Source: Mantis religiosa (lineage: Eukaryota > Arthropoda > Insecta > Mantodea > Mantidae). Taken from it: 64,000 bases of DNA. The notes under the pieces are model-generated. The model had not been told where the DNA came from. It saw only the letters and a list, made by a program, of their open reading frames with translations, and did not search any database. Positions 34,642 to 45,700 of the stretch are shown piece after piece (the first letter of the stretch is position 1; the number at the start of each line of letters is the position of its first letter). Where the stretch lies: the NCBI GenBank assembly GCA_030765055.1, contig CM060952.1, positions 174,045,086 through 174,109,085 of the forward strand, in the 5' to 3' direction. A program made the translations under genes and the position numbers.

Positions 34642-34642
<1 letters not shown>

Positions 34643-35983
34643 TTGAAATTATTTCTTAATAAACGTATATCCCAGTTTATGCATTTACATATTCTTGCAA
34701 GAACACGATTCAGTTGTTTTAAACCGGCCTCTGAGTGGAAAAGTATTAGAAATTTTAATTTGTTTAATTACGTTTCCATGAATTTAAAATAATTTTGAAC
34801 AGTATTTAGATGTTAAATTGTTTAAATTAAGTTTAGAAAATGAAGTTATGTAATGTAATTAATCCAATAATAAAAACGATTACATTGGTTGCTAAGTGTA
34901 GTAAATAAATAAGCAAAATGTAATCAACTTATCACCATGGTGAAGGAAAAATCAATAACCTTCGTTTTAAAAAAGATATCGCCATTCTAGGAGAGAATGA
35001 TGCAGAAGACAGAGTGAGGGAACACCACTGCAGGTTTAATTGTGCAGGAGTTAATATTTTAATCGAAAATTGTTTAGTTAGATATGGTAAAGTAAAAAGG
35101 ACGCTTCAAAAGTGATTTATTCATCTGTATTACGACGTGTTTTTATTCCCCTTCAAATATAGCTTTTAAAAAGAAATTTCGTTAAATTGTTTCCTAAAAA
35201 TATCTGTCCGTGACCATACCTATGATAAATCATCTTCGTGCATCGGCTGTTGCAGCATATGGGAACTTATTTCATCTCAAAATATCGTCCAGAGAAGAAG
35301 TCATTTTAAATGGCTTCTTCGATATAATCCTTATGGTGCTGTAAATCACAAACAATTCCATTACATATTCATTTGCGAATGTACATATTTCCCTTTATAT
35401 AACACGTAACATCACACATTGAATACGTTTGTGTATATGTGACACAACAATTAAGTTGTGTATATGCTTATGGTGATATTTTATACGTAATTTTTACATT
35501 GTGTTAAATCTGTGAATTTCATCATTATTTCTTCTCATAGTGTCAATTTCAGCATACGTTTTTCGGTTGTGATTACTTCATGTGTTTCTGGTATGGTTAC
35601 CTCTTTAACGTAATAAGAGTACTTTTAACGAATATTTTATGTTTAATGTTATTCTGATGAATTTCCCAGATTTGTAATTACAGCTCTGATTAACATTTGC
35701 TAACGAGATTGCTCTAATCCTGACTCATAGGACTATTGTTAAAATTTTACGAAACCTAACAATATTTATTTACTTGTGTTATAATTATTACGTTTACACA
35801 TGTGTCCTTTATATATATTATACAGAACGAAATTTTTCCACTGTTCTTTGGTTGATAAAATGTAGTGTACCAAACAAGTGATCTTAAGTCCTGGCTTCTA
35901 AAGTTGAAGCAACAGGAGATATAAAAATAAATATCCCCTGTGTTACATTCATCCAACTTTCTTATACTTTTTTTTTAATTTTA

Positions 35984-36203
35984 CGTCCTCCGACGTTACG
36001 ACATATCGGATGATGAATAAAATGGATGAAATGATGCTCAAATGAGCCCAGGGATCATAGAGCCTAATTACCATACATTCATCTTTCAGGGTAAGGTAGA
36101 ACATCAGAATAAAACCTTATACCCATAACTCACCCTAACCAGGTTTTGAACTCGAGATTTCAAACGTGAGGCAATCACACCACCGTCTGTTTCCCAAGCG
36201 GCG
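35984..36203 (-). mobile_element. SINE-A, diverged copy
   Basis: 3' block 'acgtcctccgacgttacgac', body 'aaatgagcccaggg' and B-box side 'aaccaggttttgaactcgag' in plus orientation. The head is degraded. It is the last SINE before the Toll locus. Confidence 0.82.
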
Positions 36204-37530
36204 GTTATCGTTTATAGTTTGTTATATATCTTCTTTAAACTATTCAACGGTAGCTTGTTTATCTCGACTACTACGTTTATCGAAATAAACCTCTAGAGAA
36301 GGTTTCATTATGCGCTTCACTGAAGGCAGAAGGAGGATCGAAGAAACCAGTCAGTTATAATGTGTTTAAAAGCCGGTTGTCATATGCTGCTAATAAATTA
36401 GTGTTATTTAGAGAAACAACTGAATGAAAAATAAAAGCGAAACGGCAGAAATCACAATAATTCTTTAAAATGTATTATTAATGTTGAAAAGACCTGCATT
36501 TTCAAAGTGTTTTTGTCTTTTCGAAGTTATATAGAAACAGCATTTGATCATAGGTTAAGTTACAATTAAATGTTAGACGTACATGTTGTTTATACCGGAG
36601 ACTTGCTTTAATGGCATCCTGATAACATCGGTTAATTATGTTCTTTCGATACAATCCTGATGCTTCGCAACATAGTGACGCTTCTGTAAGCTCTTCCCCC
36701 CCCCCCTTCCCGAATGGAAACCAAATATACAAATTCCTTTTTACTTAAATGTAAGCTTCAAATCTGATCTGTAGGAAATAAGGCTTAAATTTATATAAAA
36801 CTACATTTTTCTCAAACATTTGAATTCAAAAACCACTAAATCTCAATTAATAAATACGATTTCTACCTACTTAAGGGCCTTTTTCTCCTATATGCTATCA
36901 ATGAATTTAACGCTCGAAATTCATTTTAGATCACAAATTGTTTTCGGCCAGATGTAGTTCATAAGACATAGTAATACATATCAAAGAGAAAAATATTTAA
37001 AAGAGAAAACCATTTCAATTATCTACATTAGTTGTTATGGTGTCATAAAATAACTTTTGTTAAAAATTAACAGAAATAGTGCTTAGAGGTTTTATTTTAA
37101 ATAAAACTGTTTAACTGCCACTGCATTTGAAAACATACATCAAGTAATTATTAAAAAATACAGTATATACCAAACTTTCTGTGACAAATTTATTTCGTGC
37201 ATATATCAGATATAGTATAAAGAAATAATAAAATAATAATAAAATGATGATGATAAAGATGATGATTCAAAAGTTCAATGGGTTTAATACTTTATTTTAT
37301 TCATAAACGTTAAAAGGCGAATCATTTTATTATATCGGGGCAAGTGGAGAGCTCCAGTTGTAACGTGCTGGATGAACTCTGGAAGAAGAATGAACGGGTG
37401 GGTCGATCCCTCGCACACAAGCTCAAGTTCGGGTCCGTGGGGAAGGGCATGCGCCACACTGCCGCTGAGTGCTGCCGCCTGGCGGGACAACACAGCAGCG
37501 CAGCCCCACACACAGACCGACAAAGACTAG
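36204..37530. other. Upstream flank of the Toll gene
   Basis: There is no coding gene. It is AT-rich up to about 37330, with a short AAT/GAT-rich run near 37225-37270 and a C-run near 36697. From about 37335 it becomes GC-rich with many CpGs leading into the promoter, which fits a promoter-proximal region. Confidence 0.6.
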
Positions 37531-37567
37531 TATATAGCGCCGCTTGAGGTTCCCTCCTTCAGTCAGT
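37531..37567 (+). promoter_or_regulatory. Core promoter: TATA box plus arthropod Initiator
   Basis: TATATAG at 37531-37537 lies 30 bases before the A of a TCAGT Initiator (37559-37563, A at 37561). A second overlapping TCAGT follows at 37563-37567. TATA at about -30 and TCAGT around +1 is the standard arthropod arrangement, and the region is just upstream of the Toll reading frame. The start site at 37561 (or 37565) is a prediction from spacing alone. Confidence 0.7.
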
Positions 37568-38094
37568 CGCTCTGACGCTGCCGAGCAGTAAACATTGGCG
37601 CGGGAACATTTAGTCTCTCTTCTCTCCGAGTTGTTACGAACGATTCCGTATTGCAATCTTGGACACAGTCATATCGCGTCTCACAGTGATGCAGTTTTTT
37701 ATAATTTTTCCTTTCTAGTGAATGTGTTTTGCGTGTGCTTAAATGTTTTCGGTGTTGTGAAATTTAAAAAAAATGTATACTTCGTGCATACTTCGGTGAT
37801 AAGTATAAATAAAGCGCGCTTTTGTTGATGCTTTCCGAAAGTAAATTTCGGATGTTTAAAAAATGGAAAAGACTTGAACGATTCCTCACGCAGACCCAAT
37901 TTAGTGGGGAAGAAGTCGCTGCTGATAGCGTTATGTGAATTTTAATAGCCGTTCGCGGAAAGGTATCAAAACACCCATGTAAGACAATACTCACTTGGAC
38001 CGTGTGTGATTTCGTTTCCGAAGTGTTAATGGCGTCACAGTGACATGCTGGGCTGTACTTAGTGATAGCCTCGCTCGTTTGGTGTTGACCAGCA
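37561..38094 (+). promoter_or_regulatory. Predicted 5' leader of the Toll gene, rich in upstream ATGs
   Basis: If transcription starts at 37561 and no intron is removed, the leader is 534 bases with eleven ATGs before the main start: 37689, 37722, 37743, 37773, 37828, 37852, 37863, 37933, 37977, 38029 and 38045. All open very short frames that stop before the main ATG. Two are bare start-stop pairs (ATGTGA at 37933, ATGTAA at 37977). Such leaders usually lower translation. A 5' intron could remove some of them, but I see no strong donor-acceptor pair. Confidence 0.55.
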
Positions 38095-41000
38095 ATGGCC
38101 AAAGTGTGGTGCGCCGCGGTGTTCCTTCAGGTACTGCTGCACCTAGCGGCGTCCAAATACGAAGCGCCGGACCAATGCTCCTGGAGTGCCGATCACAACG
38201 ACACGGGAGCCCGTATGTCCGTGTCCTGTAGGGTGAGGACTCTGGATGGCGAGGGCGCAAACCTGAGTGCCCTACCTGTCGAGGGCACAAACCGCCTCCG
38301 GGTTTCCTGCAGCCAGGTACTGCTCTTCGAGAGTTCGCTACCAGCTAACGCCTTTCATAGACTGAACCAGCTGGAGGAGCTTGTCGTGGAGGACTGTAAG
38401 ATTCTTCATCTGCCGCCCGATGCCTTCGATGGTCTTCGCGATCTTAAACGCCTCTCCATAAACACGCACAACATAGAGTGGGGTTCAGGAAAATCGCTAG
38501 AGCTTGCGCCATCCAGTTTGCATGGTTTAAAAGAGTTACAGACGTTAGACCTGGCGGATAATAATATACGGGCATTGCCCGAAGACGTGTTCTGCTATCT
38601 TGGAAATTTACAGTTGCTGAATCTGACACGAAATAGAATTCGAGATGCCAACTCCCTGGGTTTCGCACCTAAGAGACCCATGACCTCTGCGATAGAAGGA
38701 ATGACACCTACACCTCCTCGTATTGAGTGTTCCGGTGGCCTGGACCTGCGATCCTTGGATGTCTCCTGGAATGCCATACAAATCCTGCCTGACGAGTCCG
38801 GTCTCACCAAACTTCGGCAGTTGCAGCACCTGCATCTTCAACATAACGAACTCGCCGAAATTGCTGGTGATGCTTTTTCGGGGCTTACATCGCTCCGGGT
38901 CGTCAACATGTCCAGCAACAAGCTTGAATCTCTTCCAGCTGGCCTGTTCTCCAACTCCAAGGAGCTACGTGAAATTTACCTGCAGCATAATTCGCTTTAC
39001 GAAATGGCTCGTGGTCTCTTCCGCCGCCTGGAGCAATTATTAGTGCTGGACCTGTCCGACAACCGACTTAGTAGCAGCCATGTTGATGATGGCACATTTG
39101 TTGGTCTCATTCGCCTCATAGTTCTCAATCTTTCACACAACGCTCTTACAAGAATTGGTGCTCACACTTTCAAAGATCTTTTCTTCTTACAAATACTAGA
39201 TCTTCGAAATAATTCTATTGGTTACATTGAAGATAATGCTTTTCTTCCTTTGTATAATCTTCACACACTTAACTTGGCTGAAAATCGCCTTCATCACATT
39301 AGCGCTCTTCTTTTTAACGGCTTGTTTGTCTTAAGCAAGCTGACATTAAATAATAATTTAATTGTAAATATCGACTCTCAGGCATTCAGAAATTGCTCTG
39401 ATCTTAAAGAACTGGATCTCAGCTCCAACTCTCTTCTGGAAATACCCGAAGCGTTGAAAGAACTATCGTTCCTAAAAACTTTAGATCTGGGGGAAAACCA
39501 GATCAGTGACTTTCGAAATGGATCTTTCCGAAACCTTAACCAGCTGAATGGATTACGGCTGATTGGTAATAATATCGGTAACCTAACGCGGGGGATGTTC
39601 TGGGACCTCACTAGTCTGCAGGTGCTAAATCTTGCTAAAAATAAAATTCAGCAAATCGAAAGGGGTACCTTTGAACACAACACCCAACTGGAAGCCATTC
39701 GCTTGGACGCTAATTTCCTTACCGATATTAATGGTGTCTTCAATACGCTTACCAGTTTGTTGTGGCTTAACTTGTCGGACAACCATCTTGTCTGGTTTGA
39801 TTATGCCTTCGTTCCGGTCAATTTGAAGTGGCTGGATATTCATGGGAATTTTGTAGAACGGCTGGATAATTATTTCAAGATTCAAAATGGACTCCACATT
39901 AAAACACTAGATGCTAGTCATAACAGAATCACCGAAATTACGCCTATGTCTATTCCTAACAGTGTTGAACTCCTGTTCATTAACAACAATTTCATATCAC
40001 TTGTACAGGCCAATACATTCTTAGATAAACGTGACCTTGTGCGCGTAGATATGTACGCCAATGATCTTGTTAAACTTGACCTTAATGCTCTGCGTCTTAC
40101 ACCTGTTCCTGAGAACAAAAGTTTGCCCGAATTTTATATCGGTGGAAACCCTTTTCACTGTGATTGTTCAATGGAATGGCTGCAAATGATCAACAATATG
40201 ACTAACCTTCGTCAACATCCCAGAGTAATGGATTTGGATAACATCATGTGTAAAATGACATATTCGCGTGGTCTTCCCACTCTCCCTGCCATTGATGCCA
40301 AACCCTCTCATTTTCTGTGTACCTATGAAACCCACTGCTTTGCCCTCTGTCATTGTTGCGACTTCGACGCCTGTGATTGTGAAATGACCTGCCCCTCAAA
40401 CTGCACCTGCTACCATGACCAAACCTGGACCACAAACGTTGTAGATTGCTCTGGGTTAGCTACTAGCCAAATTCCACGCCGCATACCAATGGACGCCACG
40501 GAGTTATACTTAGATGGCAACAACTTCGGCGAACTGCAAAATCATGTGTTTATAGGTCGAAAAAATATGAGAGTGTTATATGTTAATGCCAGTAGAATAG
40601 AAAGTATTCAAAACAGAACATTTAATGGCTTGAATGCTCTTCAAATTCTTCATTTAGAAGACAACAAAATAAGAGAATTAAAAGGGTTTGAGTTCGAGCA
40701 CCTCGCGCACTTGAGAGAGTTATACCTTCAAAATAATCTAATTGCTTTTATTGGAAATGTGACATTATTACCGTTGCGATCACTTGAAATACTGAGACTG
40801 GATGGCAACCGCTTAATTACTTTCCCAGTGTGGCAGCTTACTTTGAATTCATATCTCGTTGAAGTTTCTCTGGGCAATAACAACTGGTCTTGCCGCTGCA
40901 AGTTTTTACAGGAGTTGCAGATCTGGATAGCAGACAATGCTCGTAAAGTGATTGACAGCGAAGATATCTCGTGCTACAATAACGAGACTAGACCTCCGGA

Positions 41001-42411
41001 GCGGCGAGCCGTGGACGTTAACAACACAGCCTGCAGCGATTATTACTCGGGAGGCTCTGTCATAGAACGTTTCATTGTGTCAGATTATCTCCCTATGGTA
41101 ATTGTCACTCTATCAGCTTTCATTCTCATACTCTTACTTACAGTTCTGCTCTTTGTGTTCAGAGAACCAATGCGAGTTTGGGTGTATTCCCGATATGGCA
41201 TTCGCCTTTTCCAGTTTAAGACGGGCTCAGCTAAGCATTATGGCGAAGACCGTGAGAAACTTTATGATGGCTATGTGTGCTATAGTCCTAAAGACGAAGA
41301 ATTTGTATTGCAGTCAATTGTGGCAGAACTTGAGCATGGTAACCCATCATTTCAGCTGTGCTTACATTACCGCGATCTTGCGCATCATGCCTACATGCAG
41401 CACTCTACGTCCCCCGTGGTGGTAGAAGCAGCAGAAGCAAGCAGACGTGTGATACTTGTGCTTTCACGCAATTTTCTGCAAACTGAATGGTCGCGCTTCG
41501 AGTTCCGGTCGGCACTGCACGAAGCGCTTAAGGGTCGCATCTTCAAATTGGTGCTAGTAGAAGAAGGGAGTAGTTTACCCGAAGCTGAGCTGGACCCTGA
41601 TCTAAGACCATATTTAAAGACCGGTGCGCGGGTGAGATGGGGTGAGAAACGCTTTTGGGAGCGGCTACGATATGCCATGCCCAACGGCGACAGTCAGCGG
41701 AAAAGCTCAATGTACCGTCGCAATATCAATAATTATACTTTGGACTCCGGGGTTGTGGTCGGCAATGGGGCTCATCACCATTCCTATCTGGAGAAGACGG
41801 TGGCAAAACAGCAGCATCCGGCGACGGCAGTGGCAATGCCGTCTCCTGGACTTCAGATGCACATTAACAACCATCCACTCTTCCAGGCGGCCGCAGCGAC
41901 CAACAGCGATGCAGGTGCAGGACACATCGTTCCGCCTCCAGCTTACACCTCTACGACAACGCTGCCCAGAACACCTCTCAAACATCAAAATAATCATCCC
42001 CATCATCATCATAACCAAGATGTGAGGCAGGAAACTGAGGAAGCGAATTATTCTTCCGCAACAACCGCTACCCCTTCTCCCCGGCCTTCACACAGGCATC
42101 CTCAACATTCCTACCATCCACACCACCATCACCAACATCACAATAATTCCTATCTTGCGCAGCAACAGCACCAGCAGGACTCCTCAGAATCCGCCTCCAG
42201 TGCTCGTCCTATTTCCGAACATATTTATTCCTCCATCGATTCCGACTATTCCACTCTGGAGAGAGAATCCATGGCCAGAAGAGCAATGAACAATGGCGGT
42301 TTGGTTCACCAGACTCCGGGAGCTCAGCAGCCGCAACAGGGCCGACCGTGGAGGACTGCAGGAGGAGCGTCGGTGATGGATAACAGTGGTGTACAGGCGT
42401 ACCTGGTGTGA
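38095..42411 (+). CDS. Toll-6: Toll-like receptor, Toll-6-like, single exon
   Basis: Type I plasma-membrane receptor of 1438 residues. The ATG at 38095 follows an in-frame TGA at 38086, which fixes the start. In order: signal peptide (about 1-20, cleavage likely near AAS/K21); N-terminal Cys (C28); about 23 leucine-rich repeats (about 80-675) with an inserted loop near 190-218; first cysteine cap from C689; a dense cysteine cluster around 748-772 (CHCCDFDACDC); LRRs from about 803; second cap from C933; membrane helix about 1000-1022; TIR domain about 1053-1196 with box 1 YDGYVCYS (1057-1064), box 2 LCLHYRD (1088-1094) and box 3 FW (1187-1188); and a 240-residue His/Gln/Ser-rich tail ending in YLV. 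Two LRR blocks with this double cysteine arrangement, one uninterrupted coding exon and the long tail are typical of the Toll-2/6/7/8 group. In Drosophila these receptors act in epithelial patterning and neural development more than in immunity. Assignment to Toll-6 rather than Toll-8 rests on remembered TIR and tail similarity (IYSSIDSDYSTL at 1377-1388), about 0.7 sure. Family membership is certain. Confidence 0.97.
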   Translation: MAKVWCAAVFLQVLLHLAASKYEAPDQCSWSADHNDTGARMSVSCRVRTLDGEGANLSALPVEGTNRLRVSCSQVLLFESSLPANAFHRLNQLEELVVEDCKILHLPPDAFDGLRDLKRLSINTHNIEWGSGKSLELAPSSLHGLKELQTLDLADNNIRALPEDVFCYLGNLQLLNLTRNRIRDANSLGFAPKRPMTSAIEGMTPTPPRIECSGGLDLRSLDVSWNAIQILPDESGLTKLRQLQHLHLQHNELAEIAGDAFSGLTSLRVVNMSSNKLESLPAGLFSNSKELREIYLQHNSLYEMARGLFRRLEQLLVLDLSDNRLSSSHVDDGTFVGLIRLIVLNLSHNALTRIGAHTFKDLFFLQILDLRNNSIGYIEDNAFLPLYNLHTLNLAENRLHHISALLFNGLFVLSKLTLNNNLIVNIDSQAFRNCSDLKELDLSSNSLLEIPEALKELSFLKTLDLGENQISDFRNGSFRNLNQLNGLRLIGNNIGNLTRGMFWDLTSLQVLNLAKNKIQQIERGTFEHNTQLEAIRLDANFLTDINGVFNTLTSLLWLNLSDNHLVWFDYAFVPVNLKWLDIHGNFVERLDNYFKIQNGLHIKTLDASHNRITEITPMSIPNSVELLFINNNFISLVQANTFLDKRDLVRVDMYANDLVKLDLNALRLTPVPENKSLPEFYIGGNPFHCDCSMEWLQMINNMTNLRQHPRVMDLDNIMCKMTYSRGLPTLPAIDAKPSHFLCTYETHCFALCHCCDFDACDCEMTCPSNCTCYHDQTWTTNVVDCSGLATSQIPRRIPMDATELYLDGNNFGELQNHVFIGRKNMRVLYVNASRIESIQNRTFNGLNALQILHLEDNKIRELKGFEFEHLAHLRELYLQNNLIAFIGNVTLLPLRSLEILRLDGNRLITFPVWQLTLNSYLVEVSLGNNNWSCRCKFLQELQIWIADNARKVIDSEDISCYNNETRPPERRAVDVNNTACSDYYSGGSVIERFIVSDYLPMVIVTLSAFILILLLTVLLFVFREPMRVWVYSRYGIRLFQFKTGSAKHYGEDREKLYDGYVCYSPKDEEFVLQSIVAELEHGNPSFQLCLHYRDLAHHAYMQHSTSPVVVEAAEASRRVILVLSRNFLQTEWSRFEFRSALHEALKGRIFKLVLVEEGSSLPEAELDPDLRPYLKTGARVRWGEKRFWERLRYAMPNGDSQRKSSMYRRNINNYTLDSGVVVGNGAHHHSYLEKTVAKQQHPATAVAMPSPGLQMHINNHPLFQAAAATNSDAGAGHIVPPPAYTSTTTLPRTPLKHQNNHPHHHHNQDVRQETEEANYSSATTATPSPRPSHRHPQHSYHPHHHHQHHNNSYLAQQQHQQDSSESASSARPISEHIYSSIDSDYSTLERESMARRAMNNGGLVHQTPGAQQPQQGRPWRTAGGASVMDNSGVQAYLV

Positions 42412-42743
42412 CGCGGCGCGCGGGTGGCTTGTATACGGATTTCGTGTTACCAGGAACAGGCTGGCTCCTCAAGCACTAGCAGGTGAGTCAAGTGTTAAAT
42501 AATTTTAAAATGCACAGTTGTATGTCCCTGAAACACCCAAAGTTAACTCAAATCTTAATATTGTATCCTTCATCTAACACTTCAACTCGAAATGAAAGTA
42601 ATAATAATGTTTTGCAATACCACAAGTGACCATGTACAAGTTTACGAAGTTTAAGCAATTTAGTAACCGTGTAACTAGTTCTAAACAACATTTCTGGCAC
42701 GTATGAGGTTTATGTCGAAAATAAAATATTATGTATTAATAAA
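42412..42743 (+). other. Toll gene 3' UTR region: splice donor and poly(A) signals
   Basis: A full-consensus donor GCAG/GTGAGT (GT at 42483) occurs 71 bases after the stop, so the 3' UTR may be spliced to a distant exon. If it is not used, AATAAA at 42720-42725 and 42738-42743 are the first good polyadenylation signals, giving a 3' UTR of roughly 340 bases. Both outcomes could coexist. Sequence alone cannot decide. Confidence 0.5.
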
Positions 42744-45700
42744 GTGGGAGAAAAATATATCTAATTATTTTCTGATATTTATTCGTTGTAATATCAAATG
42801 ACTTCTGAAGTATGAAGAAATGTTTTAACTCTGAAGTTAAATCGTGTTTTAGCACATTTAATTTAAGACATTTTGAAAGGGAAGTATCTGTCTTAAAAGC
42901 AAACGTTTTAAATTTATGATATAGATAAAGAAGCTGTACTGGCTAATCAGTAAGGCAAGCATTTAACACCTAAATAAGACATTAGTTTGGCATACGTAGC
43001 CACAATTAAGCCGAAAATATCGAGGTAAAAGCATAGTACGTAAACATGAAAGAAAAATGTCGATATAGCTGCGTAAAATTAAGCAAATACATGTTAGGTT
43101 TTCCTTCTAAAGTCAGGCATTAGTTCACAAATAAAGGTTTTCGAATAAGTCAACCCTACGTGTGACTGCGTGGGAGAACTGTCCCTGCTTCTACCTGTTT
43201 ACGTACAATGACTCAACCTCTGAATGAAAGTAAATTCCAGGGAGGATTTTCTATGGTTTCGTTCGTAAGGGAAAGAAAAGGAGCAAGAGAAAAGGTCTGG
43301 TCCCAGCAACACAATCGCAGCTGTGGTTCACTGCCAGGGCTGGGGTGAATACGTGCCCTCTAATTCCACAGACATGATTTAAATATCATTTTCTGTCTCT
43401 AGCATAACACGAGGTGCACACGCTGAGTACAAACGCATGGAATCTCGCTGTTGTTCCAATTACCTTTGTTTTGCAACAAGCACGTAATATGAAATTGTTA
43501 CATTGACGTAATTAAAGTGCTGAAGGTTGCATCAATTTTGCAGTTATTCAATAAACAGTGCAGTATATGAACAGAAGCGGTAAGATCATCATGCACCAAA
43601 CTAGAATTCGAAACATGTTGGACTAAGATGAACGAAAACAATGGATATCTACGTTGTGTTTTGTTTGCTTTTCTGAAATTCAAACATCAAGCTCATTTCC
43701 AGTTTTTACTCCTGTTCAATAGCTGATACTTTATACCTTCGGTTTCCAGCAGTTTTCTTTTAACAATTTCACAACTTATCCGTCTGAGACATTCTTTATT
43801 TCGTAAAAGTTTTGTTAAGGGAATTTGCGAAAAATAAGAATTTGTTAAGAGTAACAATAATAAAATAAAAGATAAAATTATTTCACTTTCTCTTTTCAAT
43901 TAGAATATGTTCAAAATAATTTTTATCCTTTCAATTTCTGATTTTTTCCAACAATGCACATTTGATATCGGTTTGGATATGTTTTTACTCTAACCTCAAT
44001 ATCTGTTTCCTTGAAATGTTCAAGAAGATTTTGGCTAAAGCCTAAAGTTTGAAATACAAAAGTTCGTCCCAATTCAGCATCCAAAATGTGAAAGATTAGT
44101 AAAAATAAAATGTTCGATAAGTACGGCAAAATACTTTTTTTAAGAAAAAAAAATGTTATTAAGAATATGCTTCAAAATTATGTGAAGTTAAGTTATCGAA
44201 AACATAACTTTTAAGAATTATCAAAACGGTGCATCAAATAGGTAACTAATCAGAACTAAAATATCTTATATTACTGACAAAATATTGCATCATAGTGAGT
44301 CAGTAAGATGACACTTTTCGCATGAAAGTTTAAAATGTTTAGTAAGAGTTTGCGACTACGGTGGTTAAAATAGTATTCTAAACATTGCAGGTACATTTTG
44401 ATTATGAAACAATGATCCACTTTCATATAAAGATGCAAATTTCACATATACTTAATCATAAATACAAGTAATGCTCATTTTAGTGTGTACTGTACATGGT
44501 TACGAACTATAAACGCAGTTTAAGGAGATAACAACATTTCAAATGTACATATAGCCCTCAATTTCCCGTTTGTGGTGAAAATAAAGCGGTGCTGTATATC
44601 AAATTTATTGATTACTGTTTAAGCCTCCGTAAAAACAAATTCAAACTTCATAACAGATCTAACCAGAGCAGAAAATTATCAGCAAATATCAAACGCTTTT
44701 ATTAACAATTTTAAAACTGTAGCATGGCTGTTTCTTGTGTAACAACCAAAACGCTGTACTCTTGAAAAGAAGTACGTACTCTAAAATAAACAGAGTATCT
44801 CTCTAAGGAAGAGGTAGAAAAAGCAAAATGTGACAAGGTTATTTGGGCGAAGTGCATAATTATTAAGTGATTATTATGGAAAAATAATTTCTTAGAAATC
44901 CTGTGCGAGTAAAGACCACGTTATAAAGTACATTTCAAGCGTAACCTGCTAAAATGGCAGGCGTTCATGTGAGGCATCGTGGTTCAAAATACAATATTAT
45001 ATAGCGTAGGCAACAATTAACCCGCTTTAACACGGCTGCGATGCGCGTGCTGGGAATCAAACCATGTAATTTTATAAAGACCAGCCGTTTCTAATTCAAA
45101 TTTGCTGTTTATAGCCGCAGAGTGGCGCTAGATGCTTCAGGAATTGAGGTGAAGTATTTTTCTGAAATCGTTTAAGTAAAATCCAATGCTACGTTAAGGG
45201 GGTGATTTCGAAGAGCATTTAAACCAATGATATTTGTCAAATATAAGTGAAACAATTTGCAACTAAAAATAAGGATTTATTTCAGCTGTAGTATCCCTTT
45301 AATAATTATATATTGACAGTTTTAAAAATGGAAATAGAATAATCTATTTTTTCTACGCCTATGCGCAAATTGCTTTTAAGCTAAAAAAATATCTGATGTT
45401 GCAACCACAGAACTTTCTCTGGTACAAACGTTTCATACAAAAGCTTACACCTTTTGTCATAAATATTAAGAAGTTTAGAAATGGCCATGGTCATAGATTT
45501 TAAATTTCAGAACACTATGTGTTGGCTTTATATCTCCACAATCACGAAAGAAAACAAATACTGACCTCTAACTACCTGAAGAAAGTGTTGTGTTTTAACG
45601 ACATTACATTATTTTAAGTACTGATATCGTGCCTAATATTTACAATTCAACAATTATACACATGTCATTTAGAATGAAGGATTCAAGGCTTATCCAGAAA

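Larger units (their letters stand above)
33131..35983. other. Non-coding stretch with microsatellites
   Basis: It contains the tetranucleotide tract at 34110-34228 and the (GT)n tract at 34570-34641. No gene or repeat family was recognised otherwise. Confidence 0.55.
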
